Source of the DNA: Nereida ignava
Lineage (GTDB): Bacteria; Pseudomonadota; Alphaproteobacteria; Rhodobacterales; Rhodobacteraceae
Assembly (NCBI RefSeq): GCF_001049735.1
Contig: NZ_CVPC01000004.1
Location: 62,001-126,000 of the forward strand
Direction of reading: 5' to 3'
Length of the DNA stretch: 64,000 nucleotides
Shown: piece after piece, positions 17,795-27,175 of the stretch
How positions within the stretch are numbered: the first letter of the stretch is position 1
Layout of the letters: each line of letters opens with the position of its first letter
Notes under the pieces: model-generated
The model's database searches: none
The model's input: only the letters and a program-made list of their open reading frames with translations
What the model was told of the DNA's origin: nothing
Position numbers and translations under genes: made by a program

Positions 17795-19504
17795 TCAGAT
17801 TTCGTCTTTGAAGTGTTCCATGACCAATTTGATCGGGTTTGGCGCCGCTTGTCCCATACCACAAATTGAGGCATCGACCATTGCGGTGCTCAACTCGGTC
17901 AGAAGGCCCTGATCCCACGTATCGGCCTGCATCAGCTTTACAGCCTTTTCGCAGCCCACACGGCACGGTGTGCATTGACCACAGGACTCATCTTCAAAAA
18001 AGCGCAGCATATTCAGCGCCGCATCACGAGCACGATCCTGATCTGACAACACCACCACAGCAGCAGAGCCAATAAAAGTGCCAAGCGGCTGCAACGTGTC
18101 AAAATCAAGCGGCACATCGTGAATGGAAGCAGGCAACAACCCAGAAGACGGCCCGCCCGGTTGATAGGCTTTGAAAACGTGCCCGTCTGCCATGCCGCCA
18201 GCCGCTTCAATGATATCCGTGATTGTAGAGCCAGCGGGCAGCAAATAAACGCCCGCGTTCTTCACACGTCCCGACACAGAATAGCTGCGCAACCCTTTGC
18301 GGCCATTCTTCTCAACGCTGCTCAAAATCTCGGGGCCTTCACGACAGATGCGCGCGACCCAATGCAGGGTTTCGACGTTATGGACCAGCGTTGGCTGGCC
18401 AAAAATGCCAACCTGAGCCACAAAAGGAGGCCGGTGCCGTGGCATGCCGCGCTTGCCTTCGATGCTTTCAATCATCGCGGATTCCTCACCGCAGATATAC
18501 GCCCCCGCACCGCGGCGCAGGTCAATATAGCCTGCCTCAACGATACCCGCATCCTCAAGTGCCGCAATCTCACGGCGCAATATTTCAAGCACTGCAGGAT
18601 ACTCGTCACGCATGTAAATAAACGCCTTCTCAGCCTCAACAGCCCAAGCCGCGATCAACATGCCCTCAAGGAAAAGATGCGGTGTACTCTCAAGGTAATA
18701 GCGGTCTTTGAATGTACCGGGTTCGCCCTCATCACCATTTACAGCCAAGTAACGAGGTCCTGCGTTTGCGCGCACAAAACCCCATTTTGTGCCCGACGGA
18801 AAACCAGCACCACCCAAGCCGCGCAAACCCGAAGACAGCACTTTTTCTTGTACCGCCTCCCAATCGCCACTTTGGCGCAGTGATGTCAGGCTGTCGTAAC
18901 CACCGGCGGCGCGATAGGCATCTAACGCTTCATAATCAGGCACATGGGCGTGTGTGTCACCCGCCGCGATTGCAGCTTCGACTTTGGCTAAATCAGCGTG
19001 GTCAATGTGGTTATGACCCAGCTCAAGTACCGGTGCCGTATCACACCGCCCCATGCATGGGGCGCGTACCACGCGAACTTCATCGGCATTAAGTCCCTTC
19101 TCCAACGCATCTTGCAGCGCTTGGGCGCCTGCAAGCTCGCACGAAAGACTGTCACACACCCGGATGGTCAGCGCAGGCGGCGGGGTCTCGCCTTCTTTGA
19201 CAACATCGAAGTGGGCATAAAACGTCGCCACCTCATAAACCTCGGCCATGGACAAACGCATTTCCTCGGCCAAAGCACGCAGGTGCGCCGCGGACAAGCA
19301 GCCGAATTTGTCTTGGATCAAGTGTAAATGCTCGATCAACAGATCACGGTCGCGGGATTTCCCGACAAGCAGGCTTTGCACTTCGCCCCACGCAGCATCA
19401 TCAAGCTGACGGCCTTTGGTGTGGCGGCGGCCCCTGCCTTTGCCCGATTTCCAAACGCCTTTGCCTGCGTCCATATCCTTGCTGTCCAATGCCATTTTGC
19501 GCAT
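17795..19504 (-). CDS. NuoE–NuoF-type fusion, formate dehydrogenase beta-subunit-like
   Basis: 569-residue soluble diaphorase fusion. The NuoE-like part (about 40–185) has 2Fe-2S ligands in CDSLSC and CMGRC. The NuoF-like part has the flavin/NADH motif GLRGLGGAGFPSGTKW, VNGDEGEPGTFKDR, ICGEESAMIESIEG, and 4Fe-4S ligands in SCGQCTPCR. The layout matches the beta (FdsB-like) subunit of soluble NAD-dependent formate dehydrogenases or related hydrogenase diaphorases, which pass electrons between a catalytic subunit and NAD. No catalytic alpha subunit, FdhD or FdsD is adjacent: xseA lies upstream and ftsY downstream. It therefore works with a partner encoded elsewhere or has a separate job. The extreme N-terminus is basic and poorly conserved; ATGs at 19495 and 19474 are alternative starts. 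Confidence 0.87.
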   Translation of the reverse strand: MRKMALDSKDMDAGKGVWKSGKGRGRRHTKGRQLDDAAWGEVQSLLVGKSRDRDLLIEHLHLIQDKFGCLSAAHLRALAEEMRLSMAEVYEVATFYAHFDVVKEGETPPPALTIRVCDSLSCELAGAQALQDALEKGLNADEVRVVRAPCMGRCDTAPVLELGHNHIDHADLAKVEAAIAAGDTHAHVPDYEALDAYRAAGGYDSLTSLRQSGDWEAVQEKVLSSGLRGLGGAGFPSGTKWGFVRANAGPRYLAVNGDEGEPGTFKDRYYLESTPHLFLEGMLIAAWAVEAEKAFIYMRDEYPAVLEILRREIAALEDAGIVEAGYIDLRRGAGAYICGEESAMIESIEGKRGMPRHRPPFVAQVGIFGQPTLVHNVETLHWVARICREGPEILSSVEKNGRKGLRSYSVSGRVKNAGVYLLPAGSTITDIIEAAGGMADGHVFKAYQPGGPSSGLLPASIHDVPLDFDTLQPLGTFIGSAAVVVLSDQDRARDAALNMLRFFEDESCGQCTPCRVGCEKAVKLMQADTWDQGLLTELSTAMVDASICGMGQAAPNPIKLVMEHFKDEI

Positions 19505-19568
19505 CCCCCGAAAAATCTATTTTCTTGTAGCCCCGTTCACAAACTGCGGTCAGGGGCAAAAGCGACAT

Positions 19569-19646
19569 TTAGCAGGGCCAAGCGGACGCGGAGCGTGTCA
19601 AAGCAACAGCCAACGCCGCGAGCGCACCAACCACGGCAATATGCAC
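19569..19646 (-). CDS. Possible 25-residue hydrophobic peptide downstream of xseA
   Basis: A GTG-initiated frame begins three bases after the xseA stop and encodes 25 residues: MHIAVVGALAALAVAL, then TRSASAWPC. It looks like a single membrane helix or signal peptide. There is no clear ribosome site apart from a weak CAAGG inside xseA, and I do not recognise the peptide. It may be chance coding in a 144-base gap; translation would have to be by coupling to xseA. Confidence 0.15.
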   Translation of the reverse strand: MHIAVVGALAALAVALTRSASAWPC

Positions 19647-19648
19647 AC

Positions 19649-21241
19649 CTAAAGCAGCGTGCCTTGTTCAGGCGGGGTGTCATCCTTTTTGATCCGTTTT
19701 TTGGGCGCAGTAGATGGCTTTTTCACAATCGCTTCCGCACCCCGCGATCCCGTGGCGGACCCCAGGGAAACGCGGCCATCTTTGAACTGAATTTCCAAGG
19801 CGTCAGAAGCGCGCGCATCATCCACTTGCGTAATGACCGCACCTGCGCTGCGCACCACAGCAAAGCCGCGTTCCAACGTGGCCTCATACCCCAATGTTTT
19901 GCGCAGTCTTTCAAGCCCATCAAGCGTCGCACGCGCAGTTGTGATGCGTTGCGTGGCCCCACCGCTCATCTTGATGCCAAGCATCCCAGTGCGTTCGCGC
20001 TGGCGCGTGATTTCACTTGCAACCACCGCAGGGCGCAAACGCGCACTTACGCCAGCCAATGCCTCGCGGCGGCGTTCCGTTTTACGCGTCAACGCAGGCA
20101 CCAATTGGCGCGCGCGATCATCTGTGCGCCTGCGTGCTTCGCCGATCCGCGCGCTCAGCACTGTGGGGCGCACGCCACCAGCAACATCAGCCAGAGCAAC
20201 CCGTTTAGTACTGACAAAACGGTTCAGCGCGCCATCCAATCTGTCAGAGGCCGCATCCAAACGTTGGCGCTGGTCTTCGGTCAACCGCTCGGGCCGCGGC
20301 AGACCACGGGCCAGATCACGCAGGCGGTCCGCACGACGCGTCATCCCGTTTGCAAGGCCGCGTGACAAACGCCCGCCGCATTCGTTTACAAAGGCCAGCA
20401 TATCAAGGCGTACAGGCACCGCCATTTCCGCCGCCGCCGTTGGCGTGGGCGCGCGCCTGTCCGAGACATAATCGATCAATGTCGTGTCAGTTTCGTGCCC
20501 AACAGCAGAGATGAGAGGAATATCACTGGCCGCAGCCGCGCGCGCCACATTTTCCTCATTAAATCCCCACAGGTCCTCAATGCTGCCACCACCACGTGCG
20601 ACAATCAAAACGTCGGGCCGCGGAAGCGCGCCACCAGGCGTCATGGCGTTGAACCCCTCGATCGCACGGGTCACTTCAGCAGCACAATTCGCACCCTGAA
20701 CGGCCACAGGCCAGACCAGCACTTTGCGTGGAAAACGATCACGCAACCTGTGCAGAATGTCACGGATGACAGCACCGGTTGGCGAGGTCACAACCCCGAT
20801 AACATCTGGCAAAAATGGAATATCGCTTTTGCGCGCGGGATCAAAAAGCCCCTCAGCGGCCAGCTTGGTCTTGCGCTTTTCAAGCATGGCCATCAACGCA
20901 CCAACACCGGCCACGCTGACGTCTTGAACGTTCATCTGATACTTTGACTGGTTCGGAAATGTCGTCAGCCGACCAGTGGCCACAATTTCCATACCCTCTT
21001 CGGGGATCACATTCAGGCGCGCGACTTGGGCTTTCCAAGTGGTGCAGCCAAGCACGGCGCGGTCATCTTTGATGTCGAAATAAAGATGTCCTGAGCGCGC
21101 ATGCATCACACGGCCCACCTCGCCTTTGACGCGAACATGCCCAAACGCGCCCTCAACCGTCTTTTTGACCGCGCCCGAAATTTCGGAAACGCTAAACTCT
21201 GGTGCGTTTTCACCGCTACGGGGGTCGTCGATCAAATCCAT
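19649..21241 (-). CDS. xseA: Exodeoxyribonuclease VII large subunit
   Basis: Large subunit of exonuclease VII, which degrades single-stranded DNA in both directions with XseB. 530 residues from the ATG at 21241, chosen for AAGGA upstream and because MDLIDDPRSGE leads into the OB-fold at FSVSEISGAVKKTVEG; ATG 21265 is possible. The N-terminal OB domain (VKGEVGRVMHARSGHLYFDIKD) and catalytic region (GVVTSPTGAVIRDILHRL, ARGGGSIEDLWGFNEE, SAVGHETDTTLIDYVSD) are intact, followed by the long helical arm and C-terminal segment. Divergent from purD across 74 bases. No xseB is in the window, so the small subunit is encoded elsewhere. Confidence 0.96.
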   Translation of the reverse strand: MDLIDDPRSGENAPEFSVSEISGAVKKTVEGAFGHVRVKGEVGRVMHARSGHLYFDIKDDRAVLGCTTWKAQVARLNVIPEEGMEIVATGRLTTFPNQSKYQMNVQDVSVAGVGALMAMLEKRKTKLAAEGLFDPARKSDIPFLPDVIGVVTSPTGAVIRDILHRLRDRFPRKVLVWPVAVQGANCAAEVTRAIEGFNAMTPGGALPRPDVLIVARGGGSIEDLWGFNEENVARAAAASDIPLISAVGHETDTTLIDYVSDRRAPTPTAAAEMAVPVRLDMLAFVNECGGRLSRGLANGMTRRADRLRDLARGLPRPERLTEDQRQRLDAASDRLDGALNRFVSTKRVALADVAGGVRPTVLSARIGEARRRTDDRARQLVPALTRKTERRREALAGVSARLRPAVVASEITRQRERTGMLGIKMSGGATQRITTARATLDGLERLRKTLGYEATLERGFAVVRSAGAVITQVDDARASDALEIQFKDGRVSLGSATGSRGAEAIVKKPSTAPKKRIKKDDTPPEQGTLL

Positions 21242-21315
21242 CACAGGCCGTTCCTTGTGCATCACTTCACACCAGCTTAGAACGCACGCAAACCAAGGCC
21301 AAGGGGAACTGCGCG

Positions 21316-22578
21316 ATGAACATTCTTATTCTGGGAAGCGGCGGACGTGAGCATGCGTTGGCGTGGGCTGTAAAGCAAAACCCCAAATGTGACCGCCTGA
21401 TTGTGGCCCCCGGCAACGCCGGCATCGCACAGATCGCCGAATGCGCCAACTTTGATATCAACGACGGCCCGTCGGTTGTGCAATTTGCCACAGATCACAG
21501 CGTTGATTTTGTCATCATCGGCCCCGAAGCCCCTCTTGCGGCGGGTGTGGGTGACAGCTTACGCGCGGCGGGCATCTTGACCTTTGGCCCCTCTCAAGAA
21601 GCGGCAAAGCTGGAAGCGTCCAAAGCCTTTACCAAAGAGCTATGCGATGCATGTGACGCACCCACCGCGGCCTATGCACGTTTTGACAGCGCAGCACCGG
21701 CCAAAGATTACATCCGCGAGAATGGTGCCCCTATCGTGGTCAAAGCTGATGGGCTTGCGGCAGGTAAAGGCGTGATTGTCGCAATGACCGAGGCCGAAGC
21801 CCTTGATGCGATTGATGATATGTTCAGTGGCGCATTTGGCGGTGCTGGTGCCGAGGTCGTGATCGAAGAATTCATGGAGGGCGAAGAAGGCTCTCTATTT
21901 GTGCTTTGTGACGGGGAAAACGTGCTGAGCGTGGGCACTGCGCAGGACCATAAGCGCGTAGGCGACGGGGATACTGGCCCGAACACTGGCGGCATGGGCG
22001 CCTACTCGCCAGCGCCTGTTTTGTCCGCATCTGTTGAAGCGCTTGCGATGGAGACGATCATCAAACCCTGCGTCGCCGAAATGGCGAGACGCGGAACGCC
22101 TTACCAAGGGGTACTTTATGCGGGCCTGATGATTAAAGACGGCCAGCCGCGATTGGTGGAATATAATGCGCGCTTTGGCGACCCGGAATGTCAGGTATTG
22201 ATGATGCGCCTTGGGGCGCAAGCACTGGATTTGATGCTGGCTTGTGCTGATGGCACGCTTTCGTCAGCACAGGTCAACTGGGCCAATGACCACGCAATGA
22301 CCATCGTGATGGCCGCAAATGGCTATCCGGGCGATTATGCCAAAGGCACAGAAATTCGCGGCCTAGACGCCTTACCTGAAAGCAGCACGCAAATGTGTTT
22401 TCACGCTGGAACCGCACAGAAAGACGGTGCGATTGTCGCCAACGGTGGACGGGTGCTGAACATCACAGCGCGCGGCGCAACATTGGCCGAGGCTCACAAA
22501 GCGGCTTACGCGATGCTGGACAAAATCGATTGGCCTGAAGGGTTCAGCCGGAGCGATATCGGTTGGCGCGCCCTTTAA
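21316..22578 (+). CDS. purD: Phosphoribosylamine–glycine ligase
   Basis: ATP-grasp enzyme joining 5-phosphoribosylamine and glycine in the second step of purine synthesis. 420 residues from the ATG at 21316, which gives MNILILGSGGREHALAWAV, the invariant family N-terminus; an upstream extension of 38 residues has no support. The ATP-grasp core includes VVKADGLAAGKGVIV, EEFMEGEEGSLFVLCDG, QDHKRVGDGDTGPNTGGMGAY and EYNARFGDPECQ. A GGGGAACTGCGCG leader gives only a moderate ribosome site. Divergent from xseA. Complete and normal in length. Confidence 0.97.
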   Translation: MNILILGSGGREHALAWAVKQNPKCDRLIVAPGNAGIAQIAECANFDINDGPSVVQFATDHSVDFVIIGPEAPLAAGVGDSLRAAGILTFGPSQEAAKLEASKAFTKELCDACDAPTAAYARFDSAAPAKDYIRENGAPIVVKADGLAAGKGVIVAMTEAEALDAIDDMFSGAFGGAGAEVVIEEFMEGEEGSLFVLCDGENVLSVGTAQDHKRVGDGDTGPNTGGMGAYSPAPVLSASVEALAMETIIKPCVAEMARRGTPYQGVLYAGLMIKDGQPRLVEYNARFGDPECQVLMMRLGAQALDLMLACADGTLSSAQVNWANDHAMTIVMAANGYPGDYAKGTEIRGLDALPESSTQMCFHAGTAQKDGAIVANGGRVLNITARGATLAEAHKAAYAMLDKIDWPEGFSRSDIGWRAL

Positions 22579-22591
22579 GGCGCATCATAAT

Positions 22592-23295
22592 TTAACAGCC
22601 TTCAAGACTTTGGCGCCCAGCAAATGGGCCCAAATCACGACTAACGAGCGTGCCCGCCTGAAGCACGGTCCCCATGCGACGTGACCAATCTGCGTTGGCG
22701 GTAACGATCGTAGGAATGCCCTTACACTGGATCAACGCGCCGGAAATAAAGTCTTCGCCGATGCGGTGATTGGTCAAACCCGACGCGCGCGCCAACGGGC
22801 GAAGATCACCGTTCACAAAAGACCAAACTCGCAGCTCTTTGGCCAAATGCGGGCGGTCAATATAAGCAATCTCGATTATTCCGTCGTCGTCCAAATCAGC
22901 CGCGCCAATTGGGGCAAGCCACCTGTTCGTGCGCCCGATATGAGGCGTCTCAGCCAGTTTGCCAGCAGGGCCATAAACCGCAAGCGCCGCACCGAGTGCG
23001 ACATCTGTTTCAATCACCACAACCTCGGGCAAGCCGTCTCCGGTTACATCCCAAAGCCGTGGGGCAATGTCTTCAAACACGTGACTGACGGGTAACGTAA
23101 TGCTGCGTGTCAGGCGCTTACCGCTGCTCGATAGAACGGTGATCTGCAAGCCACCGAATTCAACCGCATCCCCAAGCACCCCATGAGCGTAGCGTGTTGT
23201 GGGGTCGGTAAAGCGCGCCGCTTGGATTGTCTGAGCCGCGCCACTGCCCGCTAAGCAGATAAACGTCGCGACCAACCAAGCGGCGCGCCAAATCA

Positions 23296-23296
<1 letters not shown>
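22592..23296 (-). CDS. Secreted FG-GAP/VCBS-repeat protein
   Basis: 234 residues with a signal peptide (about 1–21, ending at GAAQT) and segments of FG-GAP/VCBS-type beta repeats: LWDVTGDGLPEVVVIETD and IGAADLDDDGIIEIAYIDRP carry the calcium-binding DxDxDG-like loops. Probably periplasmic; two Cys near the C-terminus may pair. Function unknown. Its ATG overlaps the TAA stop of the upstream ferredoxin gene as TAATG, so translation is probably coupled, although an exported protein and a cytosolic ferredoxin have no obvious shared task. Convergent with purD with a 13-base gap. Confidence 0.78.
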
Positions 23297-23634
<338 letters not shown>

Positions 23635-23768
23635 TTAAATATCTGGCGTAAGATGTAGCGGCGCGCTGAGGGTTTTTCTAGAGCGAAGGTCATAGGGTTT
23701 GCGATGAGGCCGCAGATTACCCTATCATGTGCCAAGATTTATCTCGGATTTAGCCGTCAGGACCCCAA

Positions 23769-24308
23769 ATGCGTCTTTGTCACTTCAACAAATTGCCTAA
23801 CATTCTGGGCCTTGGAGTGCTTGCAATTTCTGCGGCCTGCACGCCTGTTGAACAGCCTATTCGCGCAGACCAAGCTACCGCCGCGTTTGGCATTGGGCCA
23901 CCCAACGCCGAAGATGGGATTTGCTATGGCCGCGATGTAAGCCCCGCTGTGGTGGAAACAGTGACCCAGCAAGTTCTGGTGCAACCCGCACAGCTCAGCA
24001 GCGATGGAACTGTGCTGTCACCGCCCATGTATCGCTCTGAAACATTGCAGCGGATTGTAACAGAGCGCAAAGAGTTATGGTTTGAAGCGTTGTGTAGTGA
24101 CGAACTAACCCCGACGTTTGTGTCTTCAGTCCAGCGCGCCTTAGCGGCACGCGATATCTACTCAGGCGCAATCACAGGCAGTCTGGATCTTAGGACACGC
24201 ATGGCGATCCGGCGCTATCAAAAAGCGCAGGGCCTTGATAGCGCACTTTTGTCCACCGCCGCCGCGCGGCAGTTGGGGCTCGCCCCAATTAAACGCGAAC
24301 TACGGTGA
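23769..24308 (+). CDS. Peptidoglycan-binding lipoprotein
   Basis: 179 residues beginning with a lipoprotein signal: LGVLAISAAC forms a lipobox with Cys at about residue 24. The C-terminal third holds a PG_binding_1-like domain (SVQRALAARDIYSGAITGSLDLRTRMAIRRYQKAQGL). AGGA lies at good spacing before the ATG. It likely tethers the outer membrane to the wall or localises to peptidoglycan, though no catalytic domain is present. The same wall-binding module occurs in the secreted protein at 8061. A hairpin terminator follows within 15 bases. Confidence 0.82.
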   Translation: MRLCHFNKLPNILGLGVLAISAACTPVEQPIRADQATAAFGIGPPNAEDGICYGRDVSPAVVETVTQQVLVQPAQLSSDGTVLSPPMYRSETLQRIVTERKELWFEALCSDELTPTFVSSVQRALAARDIYSGAITGSLDLRTRMAIRRYQKAQGLDSALLSTAAARQLGLAPIKRELR

Positions 24309-24321
24309 TCCATAAACCAAT

Positions 24322-24356
24322 AAAAAAGGCGCGCCAGAAATTGACGCGCCTTTTCA
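24322..24356. terminator. Bidirectional terminator between lipoprotein gene and degP
   Basis: AAAAGGCGCG pairs with CGCGCCTTTT around an 11-base loop, with a T-rich flank on the plus strand and A-rich sequence (a T-run on the minus strand) on the other side. It serves the convergent lipoprotein and degP transcripts. Confidence 0.85.
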
Positions 24357-24377
24357 ATTTTTCACATCGTGCGATGA

Positions 24378-25928
24378 TTAGTCGTCTAGAGACAACGCCA
24401 AAAAGCGAGGCTGCCCATCACGACGGATGAGGAGCAGTAGTGACGTCCGCCCAGCATCGCGTGCATCTGCAACACGGTCTTCAAAATCACCGACAGTCTC
24501 AAGCTTTTCTTGCCCAGCCTCGGTGATCACATCGCCCGCACGTAGTCCCTTCGAAAACGCCTCAGACGCCTCATCAAGATCAACGACAGCCAGACCCGCC
24601 GCACCTTCACTTAGTCCAAGCTCTTGACGCATATCATCGCTCAGTTCTGACAAAGTCATGCCGAGAATGTCCAAGCTGTCTGGCTCTTGCGGTGTATCAT
24701 CGCCAGATGCGCTAGCCGCTTCCGCCGCCTCACGACGGCCCAAAGTGACACGCAGCGTTTCACGGCTGCCGTCGCGTAGCACAACCACGCGGACCGTCTT
24801 GTCCACGTCGGTGTTGCCCACACGGCGCACAAGGCCACGGGTGTCCTCAACTTCATCACCGTCGAAATTCAGAATAACGTCGCCTGCTTGAATACCCGCG
24901 TTCTTAGCCGGGCCATCTGGCACATCCGTGACAAGCGCCCCTTTCTCATTTTCAAGACCTTCAATCGCCGAAACCATATCAGGCGCGATGTCTTGGATAC
25001 GCACACCCAACCAACCGCGACGGGTTTCGCCGTATTCTTTCAGTTGCGCCACAACGCGGGTCACAACGTCAGATGACATCGCAAAACCGATCCCGATTGA
25101 CCCACCGTTTGGCGACAGGATCGCTGTGTTCACGCCAATCACTTCACCGTCCATATTGAACAATGGTCCGCCCGAATTGCCACGGTTGATCGCCGCATCT
25201 GTCTGGATGTAGTCATCATAGCTTCCCTGAAGGGCACGATTACGCGCAGAAATAATGCCCGCAGAAACCGAGAACCCCTGCCCAAGCGGATTACCCATCG
25301 CAAGCACCCAATCACCCACACGCGCGATGTTGCTGTCCCCAAACGGCACATGGCGCAGTGGCGTATCTGCATCAACTTTCAGAAGGGCGATATCAGTGTT
25401 CTTATCTGTCCCAATCAGTTCTGCGTTCAACAACTCGGTCGGCTGGCCGTCGCCGGGGAAAAATTCAATCTGGATTTCATCAGCACCCTCAATGACGTGA
25501 TTGTTGGTGACAATGAACCCGTCCTCGGAAATCACAAAGCCAGATCCCAACGCAGACGATCGGCGGGGTCCGTTATTGCGGGGGCGGTTGTTGAAGAACT
25601 CTTCAAAAGGCGAGCCTTCAGGTACGATCCCTTGGGGACCGGTCCGGCCCGCGATAACTGTGGACGTGGTGATGTTGACCACTGCGGGGCTAATTTTCTC
25701 TGCCAAATCAGCAAAACTTGCAGGGGCGCTGCGGGCATTTGCTGGCATCGATGCCAACACAATTGCGCAGAACGCCAACAATGCCGTCAGGGCGACAGCA
25801 AACATCGGCAGGGACATTTTTAGTTGGGTCGCTACTTTGACAGCACTTCGGGCAGGCTGTCTGCGGCTAGGAAGGTTTTTCGCCAAATACTGCAATGTAA
25901 ACTCCTCGTTCGACTGCATGTTTTGCAT
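24378..25928 (-). CDS. degP: Periplasmic serine protease Do (DegP/HtrA family)
   Basis: Envelope protease/chaperone. A signal anchor lies at about 40–66. The protease domain has an intact triad: His 144 (TNNHVIEGAD), Asp 179 (NTDIALLKVD) and Ser 252 (GNSGGPLF). Two PDZ domains follow (about 300–400 and 420–515). 516 residues if the ATG at 25928 is used. A TTG at 25895 preceded by GAGGAG at six bases is the better ribosome site and gives MQYLAKNLPSRR, 505 residues. It is last in the hflK–hflC–DUF2065–degP run, which groups FtsH modulators with a periplasmic protease. A heat-shock-like promoter match lies just upstream. Confidence 0.95.
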   Translation of the reverse strand: MQNMQSNEEFTLQYLAKNLPSRRQPARSAVKVATQLKMSLPMFAVALTALLAFCAIVLASMPANARSAPASFADLAEKISPAVVNITTSTVIAGRTGPQGIVPEGSPFEEFFNNRPRNNGPRRSSALGSGFVISEDGFIVTNNHVIEGADEIQIEFFPGDGQPTELLNAELIGTDKNTDIALLKVDADTPLRHVPFGDSNIARVGDWVLAMGNPLGQGFSVSAGIISARNRALQGSYDDYIQTDAAINRGNSGGPLFNMDGEVIGVNTAILSPNGGSIGIGFAMSSDVVTRVVAQLKEYGETRRGWLGVRIQDIAPDMVSAIEGLENEKGALVTDVPDGPAKNAGIQAGDVILNFDGDEVEDTRGLVRRVGNTDVDKTVRVVVLRDGSRETLRVTLGRREAAEAASASGDDTPQEPDSLDILGMTLSELSDDMRQELGLSEGAAGLAVVDLDEASEAFSKGLRAGDVITEAGQEKLETVGDFEDRVADARDAGRTSLLLLIRRDGQPRFLALSLDD

Positions 25929-25975
25929 AGGTCAGATTGCATCAAATGCGGGGACCGTTCCCGCTGTGAACTTAG

Positions 25976-26004
25976 AAGTAGGGACGTTTGTGCAAATGGC
26001 CAAG
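25976..26004 (-). promoter_or_regulatory. Candidate RpoH (heat-shock) promoter for degP
   Basis: On the minus strand CTTG is followed after 18 bases by CCTACTT, close to the alphaproteobacterial heat-shock pattern CTTG…CYTATnT. It sits 45–75 bases before the two possible degP starts, in the gap after the DUF2065 gene. A by-eye match; one mismatch in the -10 element. Confidence 0.35.
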
Positions 26005-26074
26005 TCTTTGGGCCGGATATAACGGTGCTGTGACTATTGTTGCGCGGATTTACGCCGCGCAAAATCCGCCATTG

Positions 26075-26278
26075 TCACGATAAAAACCACAACAATCCAA
26101 GGCCACTGAGCATGGAAAGAAGGCCAATCAAACGGCGTGCTTCAAGGGGCATGTCGCGCAGCGCCTCTAAAAGTTGCTCCACTATTTTGGGAAAGAGCGC
26201 ATAGACCAGCCCCTCCACAAAAAGCAAAAGGCCCAACCCCAAAAGAAGGAGCTGGGCCAATGTTAAATCAACAAACAC
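26075..26278 (-). CDS. DUF2065 small membrane protein
   Basis: 67 residues with two hydrophobic helices around a short amphipathic loop (LFPKIVEQLLEALRDMP); the ends are LTLAQLLLLGLGLLLFVEG and LSMLSGLGLLWFLS. This matches the DUF2065/YjeT type, often found beside hflC. Function unknown; the position between hflC (12 bases upstream) and degP implies membrane protein quality control. Probably co-transcribed with both. Confidence 0.87.
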   Translation of the reverse strand: MFVDLTLAQLLLLGLGLLLFVEGLVYALFPKIVEQLLEALRDMPLEARRLIGLLSMLSGLGLLWFLS

Positions 26279-26290
26279 GAGGCGTTCGCC

Positions 26291-27175
26291 TTAGTTTGCC
26301 GATGCGCCCGTGTCGGAGCGCAAGTAGTTGAAAAACTCACTATCGGGAGACAACACGAGGGTCGAGTTACTGCCCTTGATTGCTTCTTCGTAAGCGGCAA
26401 GTGAGCGGTAGAATTCAAAGAACTCCGGGTCCTTCGTGTAGGCTTCCGCAAAGATGCGGTTACGTTCCGCATCTGCTTCACCTTCAATGATCCGCGCATC
26501 TCGTGTCGCTTCAGCAATGATCTCATCGTATGTACGATCAGCAAGCGCACGCACACGTGATGCGGCCTCACGGCCACGGGCACGTTCGTCGGTTGCTTCA
26601 CGGTCACGCTCGGCGATCATACGTTGCAGTGTCGCGTCAAAGTTTTGCTCAGGCAGGTTTGTCTGACGCAGGCGCACCTCAACAACCGCAAGACCCAACG
26701 CGTCCGCACGTGCGGCAGCTTGAACGCGAATGTTTTCCATCAAGGCACTCCGTTCAGGTGACAGAATAGTGTTGGATGTCACACCTTCTGAACCCAAAAC
26801 CGCACGGATCTGACCGTCAAGAATGTTTTCAAGCTGTGCTTCTGCTTCGCGCAGACCGCCAAATGAAACCGCTTGACGGAACTGGATGATGTCAGCAATC
26901 CGGTAGAGAACGAACGCATCTACCTCCAAACGCCGGTCATCCGCAGGGGTGACCTCGATCGTGGGTGTTTGCAGCGACAAAATACGATCTTCGTAGCGCA
27001 CGACTTCATCAAGAAGCGGCACTTTGAAGCCCAAACCTGGCTCTTCAACCACGTTCACGATCTGACCGAACCGCAGCACGAGTGCTTTGTTACGCTCATC
27101 AACAATGAAGATCGACGAAAGGGCCGTTGCCACGACGATCACGAGAATAGGCAAGATATAAATATTCTTACGCAT
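26291..27175 (-). CDS. hflC: FtsH protease modulator HflC
   Basis: SPFH/band-7 membrane protein that with HflK encloses FtsH and restrains its proteolysis. 294 residues: one N-terminal membrane helix (about 5–24), then the SPFH domain (DERNKALVLRFGQIV, GLGFKVPLLDEVVRYEDRIL), and a C-terminal coiled coil rich in Arg, Glu and Ala (RMIAERDREATDERARGREAA). Its ATG overlaps the hflK TAA as TAATG, giving coupled, near-equimolar synthesis as expected of a hetero-oligomer. Followed by the DUF2065 gene. Confidence 0.95.
   Translation of the reverse strand: MRKNIYILPILVIVVATALSSIFIVDERNKALVLRFGQIVNVVEEPGLGFKVPLLDEVVRYEDRILSLQTPTIEVTPADDRRLEVDAFVLYRIADIIQFRQAVSFGGLREAEAQLENILDGQIRAVLGSEGVTSNTILSPERSALMENIRVQAAARADALGLAVVEVRLRQTNLPEQNFDATLQRMIAERDREATDERARGREAASRVRALADRTYDEIIAEATRDARIIEGEADAERNRIFAEAYTKDPEFFEFYRSLAAYEEAIKGSNSTLVLSPDSEFFNYLRSDTGASAN

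Noticed and set aside
19328-20365. 345-codon frame antisense to xseA and the diaphorase end
   Set aside because: Rich in Arg, His and Gln as expected from a reversed GC-rich coding strand, and it overlaps two certain genes.
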